Origin: an uncultured Parabacteroides sp.
Lineage (GTDB): Bacteria > Bacteroidota > Bacteroidia > Bacteroidales > Tannerellaceae
NCBI GenBank assembly: GCA_949296075.1
Contig: CASFNG010000004.1
Location: 186,001-250,000, forward strand
DNA: 64,000 bases
Direction of reading: 5' to 3'
Positions within the stretch are counted from its first letter, which is position 1, and the number at the start of each line of letters is the position of its first letter. The notes under the pieces were generated by a model that saw only the letters and a list, made by a program, of their open reading frames with translations, searched no databases and had not been told where the DNA came from. A program made the position numbers and the translations under genes. Of the stretch, positions 17,179-26,281 are shown in pieces.

Positions 17179-18684
17179 TTAGTAATTCTTCACCATTTCC
17201 GGGTTGAAGTCGGTCTCCTTCTTCGGGATCTCGAAGATCCAGCCTACGGCATCCGGATCCTTATGCAAGAAACCGCAGAAAGTCTGGTTGAAGTTCGATC
17301 CCGTCCGGTCGTTCGGCAAGCCAAGGCGCTTCAGGTCGAACCAGCGGAATCCCTCGCCCCACAACTCGATACGGCGGCTGTTCATGATCTCCTCCGCCAA
17401 AGCATCGCCGGTGTTGCCGGAGTCCTTGTATTCCGGGTCGCGCTCGTTCATCAGGGCCGCGAAGTACTCTTTCGCTTTCGCGTCTTGCCCGGAGCGTGCG
17501 TAAGCCTCCGCGGCGATCAGGTACATCTCGCTGATACGCATGAAGGCGAACTGTCCCACGGCATCCGCGGTGGAGCGAGCCGTGAACTTCCGGTTCTGGT
17601 AAACCCGTTGGTTATAGGATGTGGCAGGCACCTCCGCCTCTCCCGTCGGATCCCACCACTGGCGGCGCAGGTCGGTAGGCGACATCAGGTCGTACGTGCT
17701 CTGGCTGATGCACTTGATACCTGTACGGATAGAGCTGGAGTTGAAGTTCCACGACATATAAGCATAAAAGGAGTAGAAATACACCGTCTGGTCAGATTGC
17801 GTCAGGGCGGCGTACATCGCCTCGTTGGTGCTTGTCGCTATCTCATAGAAACCGTTCATCAGCTGCGATTGTGTCATGATGCTGCAACCGAAGATCTCCT
17901 GAGCCTGGTTGATCGCGTTCACGGCAGCCTCGGCAGCCTCGGCGTAGCGCTGCTGGGTGAGCAGTACGCGGGCCTTCATACCGTAAGCGGAAGCCTCGCT
18001 ATAATGGTTCACGTCGTTGGGCACGATACCTGCCAACAGCGTCAGGGCCTCGTCAAGGTCGGCATGGATCTTCGTATAGACCTCCTCTACCGTGTTACGG
18101 GCCATAGCGGTTGTCTCCGAGCTGGTGCGATAAGGTACGCCCGCTTGCGAGTTATCCTGCCCGTTGCGGTAAGGCCATGCGTAGTATTGTACCAAGTTGA
18201 AGTGGCACCAAGCGCGGATCACCAAGCACTCGCCCTTGATCTGCTTAGCCAGCTCCTCTTGGGAATCCGCGAAGTTCTCGTCGAGCAGCTCCAGGATCTG
18301 GTTCGCGTTCAGGATGAACTTATAGTAAGTCTCCCAGATACCTGCGTTATATTTAGAAGTCGCGTTAGGCGGGAACTCCCAAGTCAGGTAGCCTTGGTGC
18401 CAAGTCTGCGTGTCCCAGGTCATGTCATCGCCCATCGCCTCGCGACCGATGATGAAGCCCGGCTCACCGCCCATACCTTGGTTGCTCAAGTCCTGCGATA
18501 CCATCTTGCGGTGGATACCGTTCAAGGCCAAGTAGAGGTTGTCCAAGGACTCGGCCGCCGTAGTGACGGATACGCTCTCGGTCGGTACCGTATCCATGTA
18601 ATCGCTGGAGCAACCTGTCCCAAACAGGGATCCCGTCAGCAGGAGCCCCATCGCGAAATGTTTGAATAATTTCATATTTTTCAT
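17179..18684 (-). CDS. SusD/RagB family nutrient-binding lipoprotein 1
   Basis: A 501-residue surface lipoprotein that caps its SusC partner and captures ligand. The signal ends in GTGC (Cys25). The mature start CSSDYMDTVPTESVS and the TPR-like helices with YAWPYRNGQDNSQAGVPYR are typical. The C-terminal block MNSRRIELWGEGFRWFDLKR is the SusD signature. It follows susC1 by 31 bases. Large parts are identical to the SusD at 29.8-31.3 kb. The main length difference is a shorter loop near residue 235 (QSQLMNGFYEI), which may alter ligand choice. ATG at 18675 is a possible alternative start. Confidence 0.93.
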   Translation of the reverse strand: MKNMKLFKHFAMGLLLTGSLFGTGCSSDYMDTVPTESVSVTTAAESLDNLYLALNGIHRKMVSQDLSNQGMGGEPGFIIGREAMGDDMTWDTQTWHQGYLTWEFPPNATSKYNAGIWETYYKFILNANQILELLDENFADSQEELAKQIKGECLVIRAWCHFNLVQYYAWPYRNGQDNSQAGVPYRTSSETTAMARNTVEEVYTKIHADLDEALTLLAGIVPNDVNHYSEASAYGMKARVLLTQQRYAEAAEAAVNAINQAQEIFGCSIMTQSQLMNGFYEIATSTNEAMYAALTQSDQTVYFYSFYAYMSWNFNSSSIRTGIKCISQSTYDLMSPTDLRRQWWDPTGEAEVPATSYNQRVYQNRKFTARSTADAVGQFAFMRISEMYLIAAEAYARSGQDAKAKEYFAALMNERDPEYKDSGNTGDALAEEIMNSRRIELWGEGFRWFDLKRLGLPNDRTGSNFNQTFCGFLHKDPDAVGWIFEIPKKETDFNPEMVKNY

Positions 18685-18715
18685 AGATATATTCGTTTTT
18701 ATTCGATTGATGGAA

Positions 18716-21700
18716 TTAGAAAGATACGTTTAAGCCGATCGTGAAGTTACGTGCCGGCATATACTCGTTGTAAGTCACACCATTGTACTGAGCCTGCGGG
18801 TTCAAACCTTGGCGAGCCTTGATCATGAACAGGTTCTCGGCGCTGAGGTTGAGGCGTGCGCTCTTGATGCTTGCTTTCTCCAAGAATGACTTCGGCAGCT
18901 CGTAAGCCAGCGTGATCGAACGGAGGTTCAGGTAGCTTGCGTTGGTCAACCAGCGGGTCGAGTAGCTCTGCCCGATATTGGTAGCGAAGTCGGAGTTGGC
19001 ATCCAGGCGCGGTACGTCGGTAACCTGTCCCGGGGTAGTCCAAGCCCGTTGTACGTCAGGCGACATGGAGTAACCGAACTCCGATACGTCCATCATACTA
19101 GCGTACATCAAGTCGAGCACCTTGCCACCCAAGGAGTAAGAGAACACGGCGGAGAGGTCGAACGACTTCCAGCCTACGTTCACGTTGAAACCACCATATA
19201 CCTTCGGCACGGAAGATCCGCTGAAGTCGTAGAGCGCGTAGTTGTAGTTGTTGGTCAGCTTCTGTCCGTCGATCTCGACAACAGTCGCGAGCGCCTCGTT
19301 GCTGGTGTTCGCCTCGTCGAATACATAGAGGCCGTCACCGTTCTCCGGGTTGACACCCCACCACTGACGCAACCAGAACTCATAGATCGAGTGGCCTTCC
19401 ATCAACTTACGTTGCCCGTCGATGATACCCTCGGCGCGGTTGCTCTCCGGCAGGCGGGTCACCTTGTTGTTGAGGAATGTGGCGTTCACGCCTACCGACA
19501 GTCTCCAGTCTTTCAATTTCAATGCCTGATAGTTCAAGTCGATCTCGACACCTTGGTTACGAACCTTACCGATGTTCTGGATGATAGACTCCACACCGGT
19601 GGACAGCGGCTGGCTCACGTCGAACAACAGGTCGCGGGAAGCCTTGCGGAAGTACTCTACCGTACCGGTCAATCTGCCGAACAAACCGAACTCAAGAGCC
19701 AAGTCAGAAGATACCTGCGTCTCCCACTTCAGGTTGGCGTTAGCGATCTTCGAGAAGTAGATACCCGCCTCGGCACCGTTGTTGATACCCAAGTCATACA
19801 GGGTCTGGTACGGATAGTAGTCCTGTGCGCTGTCGTAGATGATCGCGTCGTTACCGGTCTCACCGTACGATCCTCTCAGCTTCAAGTTGTCGATCCAGGT
19901 GATGTCTTTCATGAACTCCTCCTGGCTGATACGCCATGACAAGCCGACCGAGTAGAAGTTACCCCAACGGTTATCCTTGCTGAAGCGGGAAGAACCGTCG
20001 CGACGGTAGGATGCGGTCAGGTAGTACTTATCATCGTAGTCATAGTTCAAGCGGGCGAAGTAACCCTCTTTCTTATACTCCCGGGTATAAGAGTCCATGT
20101 TGGCGATGCTTACGAAGTTACCGAACTCGTATGTTCCGGATACCACCTCGTCCAGTTTCTGTCCGTAGTTGTAGCGATAACGGTAGCTATAATTCTCGTG
20201 ACCCAACATCACGTCGAAGTTGTGCTTGTCGATCGTCTTCGTGTAGCTGATCAACTGGTTGAAAGTCTGCGTCAGGTAGCTGCGGTTACGGATGCTCAGA
20301 CGTCCCGGTCCGGCGGTACCGTCACCCACGTACGGGTTCTCATAGATCATCCGGCGCTCATCCTTGTTGTCCAACGCGTAGTTCACCGTCAGGTTCAATC
20401 CCTCGATCGGGGTGATCGTCATGTAGGTACGTGCGCTGGTGTTCGTGGAGTTGATCTCGCGCTCGTTCCACAAGGCCTCGGCGATAGCGTCGCGACCGTT
20501 GCTGGAGATACGCGCTCCCTCGTAGTCGAACGTATATTGGCTCGGATCGGTCGTTACCTTGTTGTTCTCATCCAAATAGGCTCCGCTTTCAAGGTCGTGC
20601 CGGTGCACCGGATAGATCGGCGCCATCGTACGGATGAAGCGCTGCAAGTTACCGTATGCGCTGGAGTTATCCCAGGTAGAGCTGGAGATATTCGAGTTGG
20701 TGCGGCTCAAGCCTAAGTTCAATCCCGTCTTCATCCATTTCACCGGATAGATATTGTAGTTCAAGCGTGCGTTGTAACGCTCGAAGTCCGTCTTTATCAT
20801 GTAACCCTTATCGTTCAGGTAGCCGATAGAGGCGTAGGTATCGCTCTTGTCGGTCTTCGTGTTATACGAGAGGCTGTACTCCTGGCGATGACCGGTGCGG
20901 TAAGCCGCGTCCTCCCAATCCAAGTCGTCGCCCCACTTCAAGGCACTGGCCGACGGGTTGAGCAACCCATCGGTGCCGACGATCTGATCGTCGGCAATCC
21001 CGACGAAGGGATTGTATTTCAACTGATCTATGATTCCTGCGGAGGCCAATTGAGCCGCCTCAGCCTCGCTTTTGCCTAACGTTATGTGCGAGTTCTTCAG
21101 CATCTGCCATTGCAGCGGATAGTAATCGTACAGCCCTACCTGCGCGTAATCCGAGTAGGCGCGTTTCGACCAACCTTGCGAGATGTTCAGCGTAACACCC
21201 GCGCCATCCTTTGCGGAACCCTTCTTCGTGGTGATCAATACCACACCGTTACCGGCGCTGGATCCGTACAGAGAGGTGGAAGCCGCGTCCTTCAAGATGG
21301 TGAACGACTCGATGTCCGCCGGGTTGATAGAGGAAATATCGCCGGTGAAGATCGCTCCATCCACTACATACAACGGGGCGTTGTCGGCGTTGACAGATCC
21401 GAAACCACGGATCGTGATGGCAGCGGACTCACCCGGCTGTCCCATAGCGGAGGTCATCTGCACACCGGAAGCGTTACCCTCCAAGGCCGAGATGGCACTA
21501 CTCAACGGACGTTTATCCAATAGGGCGGCACCCACCGTAGAGGCCGATCCCGTGAAAGAGCTCTTCTTCGCTGTACCGTAGGCTACGACCAATACCTCGT
21601 CGAGCGCCTGCGAATCAGAGGCCATACGTATTCTCATGTTCTCATGCGCCGTCACCTCATGGGTTCTCAATCCTACGTATGAGATCACCAAGTGCGCGCC

Positions 21701-21901
21701 TTTCTCAACTTCCAACTGGAACTTACCGTCAATGTCCGTGATCGTACCAGTCGTGGTTCCCTTTACTACGATGGAGGCACCGATGACCGGCTCCCCATCC
21801 TCCTCACTGATTACAACACCACTCACCTTCATCTGCTGGGCTATCATGCACTGCATACCCAAGAATAATGAGAGTAGAACAAGCGTGAATTTGTGCTTCA
21901 T
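18716..21901 (-). CDS. SusC/RagA family TonB-linked outer-membrane protein 1
   Basis: A 1061-residue TonB-dependent transporter. ATG at 21901 (MKHKFTLVLLSLFLG) gives a clean signal peptide ending MIAQQ; the ORF extends ten codons further up. A CarboxypepD_reg-like domain (about residues 25-105) starts VSGVVISEEDGEPVIGA. The TonB-box-proximal motif ALDEVLVVAYGTAKKSS is followed by the plug (VRIRGFGSVN-like block, TILKDAASTSLYGSSAGNGV) and a 22-strand-type barrel ending ARNFTIGLNVSF. There is no STN domain, so no direct anti-sigma signalling is expected. It forms the import complex with SusD1. No glycoside hydrolase is adjacent, so the ligand is unknown. Confidence 0.95.
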   Translation of the reverse strand: MKHKFTLVLLSLFLGMQCMIAQQMKVSGVVISEEDGEPVIGASIVVKGTTTGTITDIDGKFQLEVEKGAHLVISYVGLRTHEVTAHENMRIRMASDSQALDEVLVVAYGTAKKSSFTGSASTVGAALLDKRPLSSAISALEGNASGVQMTSAMGQPGESAAITIRGFGSVNADNAPLYVVDGAIFTGDISSINPADIESFTILKDAASTSLYGSSAGNGVVLITTKKGSAKDGAGVTLNISQGWSKRAYSDYAQVGLYDYYPLQWQMLKNSHITLGKSEAEAAQLASAGIIDQLKYNPFVGIADDQIVGTDGLLNPSASALKWGDDLDWEDAAYRTGHRQEYSLSYNTKTDKSDTYASIGYLNDKGYMIKTDFERYNARLNYNIYPVKWMKTGLNLGLSRTNSNISSSTWDNSSAYGNLQRFIRTMAPIYPVHRHDLESGAYLDENNKVTTDPSQYTFDYEGARISSNGRDAIAEALWNEREINSTNTSARTYMTITPIEGLNLTVNYALDNKDERRMIYENPYVGDGTAGPGRLSIRNRSYLTQTFNQLISYTKTIDKHNFDVMLGHENYSYRYRYNYGQKLDEVVSGTYEFGNFVSIANMDSYTREYKKEGYFARLNYDYDDKYYLTASYRRDGSSRFSKDNRWGNFYSVGLSWRISQEEFMKDITWIDNLKLRGSYGETGNDAIIYDSAQDYYPYQTLYDLGINNGAEAGIYFSKIANANLKWETQVSSDLALEFGLFGRLTGTVEYFRKASRDLLFDVSQPLSTGVESIIQNIGKVRNQGVEIDLNYQALKLKDWRLSVGVNATFLNNKVTRLPESNRAEGIIDGQRKLMEGHSIYEFWLRQWWGVNPENGDGLYVFDEANTSNEALATVVEIDGQKLTNNYNYALYDFSGSSVPKVYGGFNVNVGWKSFDLSAVFSYSLGGKVLDLMYASMMDVSEFGYSMSPDVQRAWTTPGQVTDVPRLDANSDFATNIGQSYSTRWLTNASYLNLRSITLAYELPKSFLEKASIKSARLNLSAENLFMIKARQGLNPQAQYNGVTYNEYMPARNFTIGLNVSF
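20547..20626. repeat. 80-bp tract identical to 33173-33252 (susC paralogues)
   Basis: Base-by-base comparison of the two susC genes shows 80 consecutive identical positions here, bounded by single mismatches. A second run of 51 identical bases lies at 20948-20998 and 33574-33624. Both copies run in the same direction. Confidence 0.9.
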
Positions 21902-22027
21902 AAAATAAAAATGTTTGGTAGTTATACACACATTGTTAATACTTCCTAATCTTAAAGACCCTTAATCATTCGTTAAAAAAAGACCTTGCTGACCCTATGT
22001 TTTTTGGTTTTGAATGATTACCGGCGG

Positions 22028-22059
22028 CAAATATGCTAAAAATTTTCAATAAAAACAAA
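22028..22059 (-). promoter_or_regulatory. promoter of SusCD operon 1
   Basis: Minus-strand CATATTTG at 22035-22028 is one mismatch from TAnnTTTG. TTTG at 22059-22056, 20 bases upstream, is a good -33 box. Confidence 0.55.
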
Positions 22060-22409
22060 CTGATACGAAACATTCTAAAAAAAAACTACGCGAAAAACTT
22101 CCATTTAGAACTTTTTTCTGAAAAAACGCCCCTTTCTGACATACTGTCAATTCGAATACGTGAATTTGTAAATTATTGATAATTAAAACGATTAAGTATT
22201 GTGATAGCCTTTTGTGAGTTTGTTCGGGTTGTTTTGTGAAAACTTGCTCTTATTTTGGCTAAAAAATGAGCAAGTTTTTCTGAAAACGTCGGGAATAAAA
22301 TCAAATTTATATTTCTGTCGGCTTCTTGGGCTTTGGAGGAAATGGCATTGGATCACCTTGGGAAAGGCTGTTGGGTTTCTTTGGGATTGTTAATGTGTGT
22401 AAATGAGAA

Positions 22410-22435
22410 GGGCGGTATATGGAGGTATACCGCCC
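22410..22435 (-). terminator. hairpin after the TolC-type gene
   Basis: GGGCGGTATA at 22410-22419 pairs perfectly with TATACCGCCC at 22426-22435. The minus-strand tail is only moderately T-rich. Confidence 0.6.
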
Positions 22436-22472
22436 GGAAGATTCGTTTCGTGAAAAAGGGATGGCGACGGGG

Positions 22473-23828
22473 CTAAAGGCGAATGGGAATCCCGTTGTAG
22501 AAGTCGAGGATCTTCGCCCGGAAAATGAAGTCGTATTTCGCCTGCGCCTGTTCCGCCAAGCTCTGGGCGTACTTCGTCTTGGCCTCGTTGAACTCCACGA
22601 CCGTGCTTTTGCCCGACTCGTAGCGCTGGCGGGCGAGGTTGAAAGCCTCCTCGCTTGCCTGTACCGATTTGCCGGATGAGCGGAACTTCTCTTGCGAGGC
22701 GGTGGCGTTGTAATAGGCTTGCTGGATCTCCTTATAAAGTGTCTTCTTCGCGTTCTCCATCATCAGCTGCTGGTTGGCGATGCTGATCCGGGCGGAGCGT
22801 ACCTGGTCGCGTACCTGGAATCGGTTGAAGAGGGGGATACTCAAGGTGAATCCTACGATCTTCTGCCCGTTTTGCTGGAGCTGCTCGCTGAACGAGCGAG
22901 GGTCGGCGAACTCGCCTCCGGTGGTGGAGTGGTAATAGCCGTTGCTGTAACTGGCGCCGAACGAGAGCTTGGGGTAGTAGTACGACTGTGCCACGCGGAG
23001 CATCTTCCGTTGGCTTTCCAAGAGGAACTGTTGCTCTCGGATCTGCGGCTTGAAGGTCACGGCGTTCTCGTAGATCTGTTCCGGCGGGAGGATGCTACCC
23101 ATTTGCTCCGCTATGGGATCCGTTATCTCGGGGACTATGATGTCGAACCCGCGTTCACTGCGCTCCAGCTCTAAGCTCTGGGCTAAGTCGAGGAGGGCGA
23201 GCGCCACGTTGTTGCGTGCCTCGGTGAGCGTCACCTCGTCTTTCGCCAATTGCGCCTTGATGTCGTAGAGCTGGGTGAGGGGTACCTTCCCGGCGTTCAC
23301 CAAGGCCTCGGTCTGCCGTACCTGGTCGTTGTCGAGCGTCACCTGCAACTCGGAGATCCTTAGCAATTCCTTGTTGTATAACGCTTGCAAGTAGTAGGAG
23401 GCGATCTGGATGGACAGCTCCTCTTTCGCCTTGTTGAGGCTCTCGATGGCGGCTTGCAGGTCGAGTCTGCGGGCGGCGATGTCGTTCGGGGTCTTCAATC
23501 CGTCGAACAGCGGCATATCCAAGTTGATGCTGAGGTTGGAGTTGGCGGCGTTCTGGTCTACGATCACCCCTGATTTCGTGGTGGATCGCCCGAACTGGAA
23601 GCTCTGCCCCACGTTCGCGTTCACCGCCGGCAGCCAGCTGTATTTGCTGGTGTGCAGGCTCACTTCCCGGTTTTTCCGCTCCTGTTCCCGTTGCTGGAGG
23701 TCGATATTGTGCTCGATGGCGTATTGGATACACTCCTCTAAGCTCCAGCTTTTTCCCGTCTCTTGCGCCGCGATGCTCCCGCCTTGCAGCAGGAGCGCGG
23801 CCGCCATGATACAGATGTTTTTTCTCAT
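22473..23828 (-). CDS. TolC family outer-membrane efflux protein
   Basis: A 451-residue outer-membrane channel and the last gene of a five-gene exporter operon. The signal peptide ends GGSIAAQ. The mature start WSLEECIQYAIEHNIDLQ is the classic TolC/OEP opening. Two long coiled-coil halves rich in Ala, Glu and Gln repeat the OEP domain, the second ending AKYDFIFRAKILDFYNGIP. As a trimer it would span the outer membrane and periplasm and dock with the adaptor encoded 12 bases upstream. The substrate is unknown. Confidence 0.92.
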   Translation of the reverse strand: MRKNICIMAAALLLQGGSIAAQETGKSWSLEECIQYAIEHNIDLQQREQERKNREVSLHTSKYSWLPAVNANVGQSFQFGRSTTKSGVIVDQNAANSNLSINLDMPLFDGLKTPNDIAARRLDLQAAIESLNKAKEELSIQIASYYLQALYNKELLRISELQVTLDNDQVRQTEALVNAGKVPLTQLYDIKAQLAKDEVTLTEARNNVALALLDLAQSLELERSERGFDIIVPEITDPIAEQMGSILPPEQIYENAVTFKPQIREQQFLLESQRKMLRVAQSYYYPKLSFGASYSNGYYHSTTGGEFADPRSFSEQLQQNGQKIVGFTLSIPLFNRFQVRDQVRSARISIANQQLMMENAKKTLYKEIQQAYYNATASQEKFRSSGKSVQASEEAFNLARQRYESGKSTVVEFNEAKTKYAQSLAEQAQAKYDFIFRAKILDFYNGIPIRL

Positions 23829-23840
23829 GATGTCACGTTT

Positions 23841-24962
23841 TTAGTTTTTGTCCGCTTCGATGGCGGCACCCCGTACCTTGTCTGTCTCGCTCAGTCCCTC
23901 TTTGATCTCGATCTTGATGCCGTCGGAAAGCCCGACGCTCACCGGATGCCGCTCGAACCGCTGCTCGGGTTGCTCCTGCGTCACCAGCTGGACGAAGGCG
24001 GAGTCGCCTTGGAACTCAACGGTGCTCTCGGGGATCGTCAGCACGTCTTCCGCCCGTTTCAGCACGATCTCGGCGTTCGCGCTATACCCGGCCCGGACGA
24101 ATACGCTGTCGGGTATCGTTACGGCAGCCTTGATCTCGAACTGGATCGCCCCGTTCTTCTCCACGCCTTTGGGGGAGACGTACTCCAAGGCGGCGTCGAA
24201 CGAGCTTCCTTCCATCGCCCCGATGGTCAGTTTGATAGGCATCCCCTCATGGATGCGCCCGATCTCGGTCTCATCCACGTTGCCCTTGAAGATCATGTCG
24301 CTCATGTCGGCCACGGTGGCGATGGTCGTACCGTCGTTGAAGTTGTTGGCCTGGATCACGGAATTGCCCTCCTTGACGGGGATGTCGAGGATCATGCCGT
24401 CGATCGTGCTTCGTACCAGCGTCGTGCTGGCCACGTTAGCGCTCTTGGCGATACCGTCGCGGATGATCTCCAAGGCGCTTTGCGCGTTGGTTTTCTCCTC
24501 TACGGCCTTCAGGTAATTGGCTTTCGACAGCTCGAATTCCTCCCGGGCGATGAATCCCTGCTTAAACAGTTGCTCGTCGCGCTTGTAGCTCTCCTCGATC
24601 TGCTTGAGCGAGATCTCCGCTACGTTGACGCGCGACTCGGCGCTGTTGAGCTGCACCATCTCGGGGATGACCTTGATCGTGGCGATGATCTCGCCCGCCT
24701 TCACCATCTGTCCCGCCTCCTTGCGCAACTCGGCGATGATCCCTGAGATCTGCGGCTTGATCTCTACCTCGAAACGGGGCTCCACGTTGCCGGTAGCCAC
24801 CGTCTTGGTCTCTACGTTCCCTCTCTCGGGCTTCACGATCTCGTAGGTGGTGACCACCGGTTGCGCTTTCTTCCACAGGAAATAGAATGTCCCTACCACG
24901 GCCGTCCCGACCAGTGCCAGCAGAAAGACGCGAAAGATCTTCTTCACTAAACGATTCTTCAT
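23841..24962 (-). CDS. MacA/HlyD-type periplasmic adaptor
   Basis: A 373-residue membrane-fusion protein with an N-terminal signal anchor (residues 9-30). A barrel-sandwich hybrid domain (IKPQISGIIAELRKEAGQMV, with its partner half STIDGMILDIPVKEGNSV) flanks an alpha-helical hairpin of coiled coil at about residues 100-170. A beta-barrel domain (MIFKGNVDETEIGRI) and membrane-proximal domain follow. It links the two ABC permeases to the TolC-type channel. The 39-base gap from the permease gene indicates one transcript. Confidence 0.92.
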   Translation of the reverse strand: MKNRLVKKIFRVFLLALVGTAVVGTFYFLWKKAQPVVTTYEIVKPERGNVETKTVATGNVEPRFEVEIKPQISGIIAELRKEAGQMVKAGEIIATIKVIPEMVQLNSAESRVNVAEISLKQIEESYKRDEQLFKQGFIAREEFELSKANYLKAVEEKTNAQSALEIIRDGIAKSANVASTTLVRSTIDGMILDIPVKEGNSVIQANNFNDGTTIATVADMSDMIFKGNVDETEIGRIHEGMPIKLTIGAMEGSSFDAALEYVSPKGVEKNGAIQFEIKAAVTIPDSVFVRAGYSANAEIVLKRAEDVLTIPESTVEFQGDSAFVQLVTQEQPEQRFERHPVSVGLSDGIKIEIKEGLSETDKVRGAAIEADKN

Positions 24963-25001
24963 GATTATCTGGATTTTTGTTGAATTTGACGATAGAATAA
25001 C

Positions 25002-26261
25002 TTACTCTTCCCGGATGGCGTCGATCGCCTTGATCTGCATCGCTCTCCAAGCGGGAATCAGCCCGGCGAGCAGTCCGCTTATCAATAAGATGACGGTGGC
25101 CGCCACGGCTGTCTGTATGCTTACGCCCGGATGTTCGAGCGGGATGCCGTCACCGGAGGCCTGCGCGCTCAGGATCCGGTCCACTAAATCGAGCAGGAAT
25201 ACGCCGGCGCTCAGCCCGATCATCCCGGCGAGCGCGGTAAGCAACAGGCTCTCGCTCATGATCTGCGAGATGATGTTCCACGGCTTTGCCCCGATAGCCC
25301 GCCGGACGCCGATCTCCCGGGTCCGTTCCTTTACGGTCACCATCATGATGTTGCTCACGCCGATGATCCCCGCCAAGAGGGTTCCCATGCCAACCAGCCA
25401 GATCAGGATGTCGATACCGAGGAACAAGAGCCGGAAGGTCTCGAATTGCGCGGCGATGTTGATCGTGGTCAACGCCTGTGGATCGGTTGGGGAGATCTGA
25501 TTCTGGCTCTTTATGATCTCTTGGATCTGCCGGATCAGGGGATCTATCTTCAGGTCTTCACGGGCGCTTGCGCAGAGGAAGTGGATGATGTCGCCCTGAT
25601 TCAGCGTCTGTTGCATGGTACTGAAAGGAAGGAAGACGGTCTCCTCGGCGCGTCCTCCTATATTGACGCTGTTGGATCGCTGGCTCGTGACACCGATCAC
25701 CTGGTAGTAAATCCCGTTCACCCGTATGTATTTGCCGCAAGGATCGTCGCCGCGGAACAAGACCTCGTTCACCTTCTCGCCGATCAGGCAGACCTTCCGC
25801 TTCTCCCGCTCGTCGATCTCGTTCAGGAGGCGGCCGTATTTGAGTCGTTGCGTCTCGATCCGGAAGTAATCCGGCTGCACTCCTTTCACGTTGAATGTGC
25901 CGCTCATCTGCCCGAACACGATATTCTTCTCCGACCGTTCTCCCCATAGGATGGGGGATACGGCGTCGAGCCCATCCACTTGGGCGCGGATGCTTTCCAC
26001 GTCGCGGTTGCGCATATTCCATTGCCGTCCCTTATTGAATCCCTTATACGACTCGCTGGTCCGGTCGGCGAAGAAGAAGGCGGAGTTCGTGGCGAACCCG
26101 TTGACGGAGGAGAAGAGCGCGTTCTTCATCCCATTTCCCGAGCCGAGCAGGATGACAAGCATCAGGATTCCCCAGAATACGCCGAAGCAGGTCATCAGGC
26201 TACGTGTCTTGTTGCGGGTGATCGTCACCCAGATCTCTACCCATCTATCTAAGTCGAACAT
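25002..26261 (-). CDS. MacB-type ABC transporter permease 2
   Basis: A 419-residue FtsX/MacB-like permease without its own ATPase domain. One N-terminal transmembrane helix (about 20-45, FGVFWGILMLVILLGSGNGM) is followed by a large periplasmic MacB_PCD domain. Three C-terminal helices follow (about 285-405), containing the coupling region VKERTREIGVRRAIGAKPWNI. It is similar in layout to its upstream neighbour but clearly diverged, so the two probably form a heterodimer on one ATPase. Such mechanotransmission exporters move peptides, lipoproteins or antibiotics from the periplasm through TolC. Confidence 0.9.
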   Translation of the reverse strand: MFDLDRWVEIWVTITRNKTRSLMTCFGVFWGILMLVILLGSGNGMKNALFSSVNGFATNSAFFFADRTSESYKGFNKGRQWNMRNRDVESIRAQVDGLDAVSPILWGERSEKNIVFGQMSGTFNVKGVQPDYFRIETQRLKYGRLLNEIDEREKRKVCLIGEKVNEVLFRGDDPCGKYIRVNGIYYQVIGVTSQRSNSVNIGGRAEETVFLPFSTMQQTLNQGDIIHFLCASAREDLKIDPLIRQIQEIIKSQNQISPTDPQALTTINIAAQFETFRLLFLGIDILIWLVGMGTLLAGIIGVSNIMMVTVKERTREIGVRRAIGAKPWNIISQIMSESLLLTALAGMIGLSAGVFLLDLVDRILSAQASGDGIPLEHPGVSIQTAVAATVILLISGLLAGLIPAWRAMQIKAIDAIREE

Positions 26262-26281
26262 ACTGTTTCTTGTTTAAATGA

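Larger units (their letters stand above)
21902..22472. other. AT-rich intergenic region before susC1
   Basis: No gene is seen. It holds the susC1 leader (about 120 bases), its promoter at 22028-22059, a long AT-rich stretch without recognisable signal, a minus-strand TAAATTTG match at 22302-22309 of uncertain use, and the hairpin after the TolC-type gene. Confidence 0.6.

Noticed and set aside
17263-18669. A 468-codon plus-strand ORF
   Set aside because: It lies fully antisense to susD1 and is Val/Arg/His-rich, like the similar shadow over susD2.
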